Of a stretch of DNA of 39,763 nucleotides, positions 36,134 to 39,763 are shown in pieces. The stretch is from Rubrivivax sp. GTDB taxonomy: Bacteria; Pseudomonadota; Gammaproteobacteria; Burkholderiales; Burkholderiaceae_C. The notes beneath the pieces were generated by a model that worked only from the letters and a program-made list of their open reading frames with translations, was not told where the DNA came from and made no database searches. The stretch covers positions 1-39,763 of the forward strand of contig JAIXWM010000168.1 of the NCBI GenBank assembly GCA_027491255.1, given 5' to 3'. The first letter of the stretch is position 1. Each line of letters starts with the position of its first letter. The position numbers and the translations under genes were made by a program.

Positions 36134-36642
36134 GGGGCCGGACGGCTACCCACGAAGTTGTGCGCCGAGGGGACGTGGACGATGACGGTGCGGCGCCGAT
36201 CCTCCTCCGGCCCGAACCGCATGCGCTCCGACCGGGCGCGGACGACCTCGCGGAAGTGCACCCAGCCGAAGTGGAAGAGGCTGCGCATCTGTCGGCTCGG
36301 GAGCTGCCCGCGTCCGGCGTGGAAGAGCGCGGGCGCCACCGACTCGAGGTGGAGCGCGACGTGGTCGTCCTTCAGCCGGAGGAAGTGCTCGCGCTCCTTG
36401 AGCGTGCCGTCCTCGATCGCCAGGAGGATGGCCAAGACCAGCTCGGGGAACGCGTGCCGCTTGTCTTCCGCGTACCTGCGCTCCTGGTTCATGGAGCGCA
36501 TCAGCCGCGACGAGGACGCGCGCGACATGAGCCCCGCCCGCGTGAGGCGCGCCGAGAGGCGCTGGAACTCCAGGATGAGCGCATCGCGCTCCTCCTTGTC
36601 GGGGAAGGGAATCGGGGCGTCGATCGGAGTCGTGTCGTTCAT
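36118..36642 (-). CDS. Helical protein at start of the phage operon, function unknown
   Basis: The start chosen is the ATG at 36642, giving 174 residues; a longer frame to 36729 has only an Arg/Pro-rich extension that covers the regulatory element. The protein is helical: ERDALILEFQRLSARLTRAG, SSRLMRSMNQERRYAEDKR, PELVLAILLAIEDGTL, and a basic C-terminus. No Shine-Dalgarno is visible; the TTTGCCCCCC part abuts the ATG. It could act in early phage regulation or replication, but no family is recognised. Confidence 0.6.
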   Translation of the reverse strand: MNDTTPIDAPIPFPDKEERDALILEFQRLSARLTRAGLMSRASSSRLMRSMNQERRYAEDKRHAFPELVLAILLAIEDGTLKEREHFLRLKDDHVALHLESVAPALFHAGRGQLPSRQMRSLFHFGWVHFREVVRARSERMRFGPEEDRRRTVIVHVPSAHNFVGSRPAPVPSR

Positions 36643-36679
36643 GGGGGGCAAACGCGACCCGCGACGGCGACGTGGGACA
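36643..36679 (-). promoter_or_regulatory. TGTCCC-N21-TTTGCCCCCC element touching the first phage gene
   Basis: Minus strand: TGTCCC (36679-36674), 21 nt, TTTGCCCCCC (36652-36643) immediately followed by the ATG at 36642. No SD hairpin is possible here because no GGAGG is present. Another CTGTCC lies directly upstream (36687-36682 as CTGTCC). Confidence 0.45.
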
Positions 36680-37031
36680 GCGGACAGCGTTCGCGCGCCG
36701 GCCGGCGTGGACGGGCTGGGCCTAGACACGAAGCCGCGAAAGCAGCCTGTTTCCCGAGCGACTGCGAGCGCTTAGGTCCGCGGTGGACAGTGGACGCCGT
36801 CCAGCGGGTAGCACCACACGCGCATCGCGAGATCTTTCTCGACGGCTCGAGGGCTCCCGAAGGCGCCCTCGAAGAATTGCGAATCGGTCTCGAGTAGACC
36901 TACCCGCAGAATGCTGTCCAGAGAGAGAAGAGATACGTAACTATTGAAGAGAAGAAGGGAAAGGGCCGGACAGAGCACCTGTCCTGGCCTGTCCAATCCC
37001 GTCCAGAACGTCCCGCTCGCGAACTCTGTCC
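36674..37031. promoter_or_regulatory. CTGTCC/GGACAG-rich control region
   Basis: GGACAG or CTGTCC occurs at 36675, 36682, 36785, 36914, 36968, 36979, 36989 and 37026, with near matches at 36799 (GTCCAG), 36999 (CCGTCC) and 37008 (ACGTCC). The series at 36979, 36989, 36999 and 37008 is spaced 10, 10 and 9 bp, one helical turn. GGACAG-AGCAC-CTGTCC (36968-36984) is an inverted repeat. A locally purine-rich, lower-GC stretch lies at 36918-36965. Operator cluster or replication iterons are the main options. No convincing gene lies in 36643-37092. Confidence 0.5.
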
Positions 37032-37092
37032 CAGCACCTTCATCCTCGAGCGTCTCGCTGTGACGACCCCGGTGCCGCGGAGGGCCTGACCG

Positions 37093-37839
37093 TCACCGCC
37101 ACAGCTCCATGCGCAGGCCGCGCGAGTCGGTCGGCGGCGTGGTGGGCGTGACGAGCGCCGAGCCCACCGCCACGCGCTCCGCTGTCCAGCACGCGATGCA
37201 CGCGTCGAGGAGGTCGTCGGACTTCGCGCCCTTCGGCAGCTTCGCCCCCAGCAACTGGAGCGGCGCCACGAAGCCGAGGCTCCCGAGCAACGTCACGCGC
37301 TCGGTCCGACCGGCGGTCGTCTTCTTCGAGTGGGTCATCGGGGTCCCGGCGTTCGCCTCCGCGAAGCACAGCTCGGGATGCACCTCGCGCACGACGCCCT
37401 GGGACGCCGACGAGAGCGCCGCATCGACCTCGTCGATCTTCGGGAGGATGCCGAATGTCTGCTGGGAGAGGCCGGGCGCCGTCGCGACGCCTCCGCGGTT
37501 CGCGGTCGACACGGCCTGGTAGCTGCTGCCCGCCCGGAACGCGGCGAGCGCGGCTCGGGTGGGCGCGGAGAACACGCTCGACGCCCGCGTGCGGAGGAGC
37601 TGGCGCGCGAGCACCTCGCACGCACGGCCGCCTGCGCTGGCGGTGGCGAGCAGGCCGATGGGCACATCGACCGCGATCACCGCGGGCGCCTCGGGGAGAG
37701 CCAGCACCGCGTGGAAGTTCGGCACGACGCGGGCGAGATGCGTCCCGGCGAGCCGATCGCGAAGCACGACGACCCAGCCGGCTCGGCACCCGTCGACGCC
37801 GGCCACCCAGCGCGCTGTCGAAGCTGAGGTTTTCGGCAT
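37093..37839 (-). CDS. DUF429 family protein (predicted RNase H-fold nuclease)
   Basis: The 248-residue protein has the DUF429 pattern: WVAGVDGCRAGWVVVL at the N-terminus (first Asp), VIAVDVPIGLL (second Asp), a central VREVHPELCFAEANAG (His-Pro-Glu), and DDLLDACIACWTAERVA at the C-terminus. These acidic residues suit an RNase H-like metal site. The start is 3 nt after the mcrC stop, so the gene is the third member of the restriction operon. Its role there is not known. It may be accessory, or only transcribed together. Confidence 0.8.
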   Translation of the reverse strand: MPKTSASTARWVAGVDGCRAGWVVVLRDRLAGTHLARVVPNFHAVLALPEAPAVIAVDVPIGLLATASAGGRACEVLARQLLRTRASSVFSAPTRAALAAFRAGSSYQAVSTANRGGVATAPGLSQQTFGILPKIDEVDAALSSASQGVVREVHPELCFAEANAGTPMTHSKKTTAGRTERVTLLGSLGFVAPLQLLGAKLPKGAKSDDLLDACIACWTAERVAVGSALVTPTTPPTDSRGLRMELWR

Positions 37840-37842
37840 CCG

Positions 37843-38922
37843 CTACACCGCAGCGGCGTGCGGATGACTTGCCTCGCCGCTCTCCGTCGCCGCGAGCACC
37901 TCCACGAGATCGTGGAGCGCGCGATCGAGCTCCTGCCACGGCTGGTTGAGGTTCAGCTCGAGCACGTAAACGTCGTGGCCGAGCAGACGCATCCGCGTGG
38001 GCGGCACCGTCGGCCGGTCAACGGCGTACAGGAGCACCCCTGCGAGTCGGTCACCAGCGGCGCGGAAGTTCGCGAGGTAGGCTACCAGTTGGCACACGTC
38101 CTTGGACCGGAGCGTCGCGCTGTTGCCGAACTGCCCAGACACCAGCGGTGCCCCGTAGCACTTCGTCTCCACCACGACGGCGTGCCCCGGACGTCTGAGC
38201 GTGATGTCCGTATTCAGGCCCGGCAGCAACCCGTTGGTCTCGCCCTCGACGACCCATCGGATCCGCGTGCGCTCGACCTTGGGAAACACGCGCTGCTCCC
38301 GCGCCAGGAACTCGCGCACGAAGCTCTCGAACAACAACCCCATCTCGCGCTCGTCGCCCGCAAAGGAGCGAAACTGCCAGCGGCCAGTGCGCTCGTCGGG
38401 CAACAGGCAGCGGTGAAGCAGCGCGCAGACGTTCAGCGCGAGGCGGTAGCGGCGAAGGTTCGAGTGCAGTTGAACTCGCTGAAAGTCCTGTGCGGAGATC
38501 GGGACGTCGGCGACGGTTGGCATCTCTCGCGCGATGGTGAGGAGCCCGTGTCTCAGCTCCTTGGAGAGCCCGTCGACCATCGCTAGGCGCTTCACCGTCG
38601 CCTTGATGATGCGGTTATGCAGGACGTCTTCCGTCGTGTCGTCAAAGCCGCACTCCAAGACTCCACGAACCTCGACGCCGCGAGCGGCTGTGCGAGCGAA
38701 GTGGATCTTGCCGCGTGGCCGACGCAGGTCGTCGACGTCCGCGCGGTAGCCGCGGTCGAGGCGCTGTCGGAGCAGTCGCCTCGACGCGGTCACGAGTACG
38801 CGAGCGAAAAGCTCCTCCGCGGTTCGGGCGTCATCGGCCGCGATTTCGACGAGGTCGCGCTCCTCGAAGTGCCCCCACGCGTAGCAGAGGAGGAAGTAGA
38901 GGTTCTCGACGCGTACCTGCAA
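37843..38922 (-). CDS. mcrC: McrC-like subunit of modification-dependent restriction system
   Basis: The 359-residue protein has the McrC pattern: N-terminal RVENLYFLLCYAWGHFEE, DDTTEDVLHNRIIKATVKRL, MGLLFESFVREFLARE, and a PD-(D/E)XK nuclease core with GLNTDITL (Asp 239) and VVVETKCYG (Glu 252, Lys 254). It starts at a TTG, 3 nt after the mcrB stop. McrC is the endonuclease recruited by McrB to modified DNA. It would be host defence next to the prophage, or carried by it. Confidence 0.88.
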   Translation of the reverse strand: MQVRVENLYFLLCYAWGHFEERDLVEIAADDARTAEELFARVLVTASRRLLRQRLDRGYRADVDDLRRPRGKIHFARTAARGVEVRGVLECGFDDTTEDVLHNRIIKATVKRLAMVDGLSKELRHGLLTIAREMPTVADVPISAQDFQRVQLHSNLRRYRLALNVCALLHRCLLPDERTGRWQFRSFAGDEREMGLLFESFVREFLAREQRVFPKVERTRIRWVVEGETNGLLPGLNTDITLRRPGHAVVVETKCYGAPLVSGQFGNSATLRSKDVCQLVAYLANFRAAGDRLAGVLLYAVDRPTVPPTRMRLLGHDVYVLELNLNQPWQELDRALHDLVEVLAATESGEASHPHAAAV

Positions 38923-38925
38923 GGC

Positions 38926-39763
38926 TCACCCGCCCCGGAGGTCTGCGAGCGCCTCGTCCAGCTTGGCCGGGCTGTCGAACCAGTACTCGCGAAGGAGCGG
39001 CACGATCTCGTACTCGACGATGCGTCTGAACCACGCCTCGTCGTAGGCGTCGACACGCTGACAGAAGTAGCTGTGGCCCACTCGGAACCCAGGCCCCAGC
39101 GTGGGATCTGACGCGATCCGCGCGTTGAGGGCGGTGAGACGCTCTTGGATGGTCTTGCGCAGAGATGCCTCGACGCCGCGCCGCGTCAGGTCTGCCTCGA
39201 ACCGCTCGGTCCCGAACGCCGGTTCGAGATCGAAAAAGACGAACCGCCGGCGAAGCGCGTAGTCGACGAACGCCAGCGACCGATCGGCAGTGTTCATCAT
39301 CCCGATCACGAACATGTTCGGCGGCACATGGAACCGCGGCTCATCGTCCCGGGCATAGGCGAGCGTCACGCCGTAGCGAGGGTCGCGCTTGTCCGCCTCG
39401 ATGAGCGAGAGCAGTTCTCCGAGGATCTTGCTGACGTTGCCTCGATTGATCTCGTCGATGATCAACACGTAGGGGCTCGCCTGATCCTCGAGCGCATCCT
39501 TGCAGAAGCTCAGGAGCGGGCCGTCCTTGCGGACGAAGCCGCCGCCTTCGACTGGACGCAGCCCCTGCACAAAGTCCTCGTAGGAATACGAGGGGTGGAA
39601 CTGCACGCGCTGGATCTGCTCCTCGTTCGTGCTGCCGATGAGCAAGTGCGCGAGACGGCTTGCAGCAAACGTCTTTCCGACTCCGGGCGGCCCTTGGATG
39701 ATGATGTTCTTCTTGTAGCGGCACAGCTCGACGAGCTCGCGCAGCTGCTCGCGCGCCAGGAAG
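38926..39763 (-). CDS. mcrB: McrB-like AAA+ GTPase subunit, N-terminus outside window
   Basis: About 279 C-terminal residues are visible. Features are Walker A GPPGVGKT (near the right edge), the McrB segment RVQFHPSYSYEDFVQGLRPV, Walker B YVLIIDEINRGNVSKILGEL, and the sensor NMFVIGMMNTADRSLAFVDY. An Arg finger region ALRRRFVFFDLEP follows, then a helical C-terminus. These are the McrB AAA+ core. The DNA-recognition domain would be to the right of the window, so which modification is recognised cannot be told. Confidence 0.9.
   Translation of the reverse strand, partial: FLAREQLRELVELCRYKKNIIIQGPPGVGKTFAASRLAHLLIGSTNEEQIQRVQFHPSYSYEDFVQGLRPVEGGGFVRKDGPLLSFCKDALEDQASPYVLIIDEINRGNVSKILGELLSLIEADKRDPRYGVTLAYARDDEPRFHVPPNMFVIGMMNTADRSLAFVDYALRRRFVFFDLEPAFGTERFEADLTRRGVEASLRKTIQERLTALNARIASDPTLGPGFRVGHSYFCQRVDAYDEAWFRRIVEYEIVPLLREYWFDSPAKLDEALADLRGG

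Noticed and set aside
36772..36996. Minus-strand open frame of 74 codons in the control region
   Set aside because: No ribosome binding site, no recognisable features, and it covers the CTGTCC repeats; more likely non-coding.

Overview
The window is high-GC DNA with strong G/C preference at third codon positions. Almost all of it is one tightly packed minus-strand series of genes for a contractile-tailed (myovirus-type) prophage. The packaging and head genes resemble Mu-like phages (TerL, portal, MuF, XkdF-type protease, HK97-fold capsid, gpG-like protein). The tail genes are of the mixed P2/T4 type also seen in contractile injection systems (sheath, gp19-like tube, chaperone, tape measure, CIS-tube/LysM proteins, gpD hub, gpV spike, gp25, gpJ). 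Base composition, the Cys-rich exported protein and the style of the accessory genes suggest a Myxococcota or other deltaproteobacterial-type host. That is an inference; no marker gene proves it.

Layout in the direction of transcription (right to left). 39.8-37.1 kb: an McrB-McrC restriction operon with a DUF429 gene 3 nt behind mcrC. 37.1-36.6 kb: a non-coding control region crowded with CTGTCC/GGACAG motifs, four of them spaced 9-10 bp apart. 36.6-30.75 kb: a DNA-metabolism operon with two unknown proteins, a RecB/Cas4-like nuclease, a DnaQ exonuclease fused to a DUF4406 domain, a Holliday-junction-resolvase-like nuclease, a sigma-70-like protein, and a duplicated-HTH protein that is probably the small terminase. 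30.75-29.4 kb: a repeat-rich stretch plus a minimal tyrosine recombinase on the plus strand. 29.3-22.8 kb: large terminase, an EamA transporter with a His-rich tail, portal, two zinc-ribbon proteins and MuF. 22.8-18.8 kb: a protein fusing two Dam-type methyltransferases to an XkdF-like protease, then a scaffold-like protein and the major capsid protein. 18.8-14.5 kb: head-tail connectors, including an exported Cys-rich protein and an HExxH putative metallopeptidase. 14.5-11.8 kb: sheath and tube. 11.8-8.9 kb: an accessory island with a plus-strand XRE/coiled-coil/membrane protein and an AbiE-type toxin-antitoxin pair with its own operator. 8.8-0 kb: tail chaperone, tape measure, hub, spike, gp25 and gpJ, running off the left edge. 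Tail fibre, lysis and lysogeny-repressor genes are not recognised here and may lie to the left or elsewhere.

Most genes are coupled by ATGA, GTGA or TGATG overlaps. Where the series is interrupted, a shared element recurs: TGTCCC, 20-21 nt, then TTTGCCCCC, at six positions just upstream of genes. At several of these a hairpin can cover the Shine-Dalgarno sequence. The phage's own sigma-like protein and the CTGTCC-rich control region are obvious candidates for acting with this element, but that is a hypothesis.

The points most worth follow-up are the methyltransferase-methyltransferase-XkdF fusion in the capsid module, the TGTCCC...TTTGCCCCC element, the five hairpins with a shared CTCAGTTT loop in and beside the putative small-terminase gene, and a possible two-state RNA upstream of the 69-residue gene before the portal.
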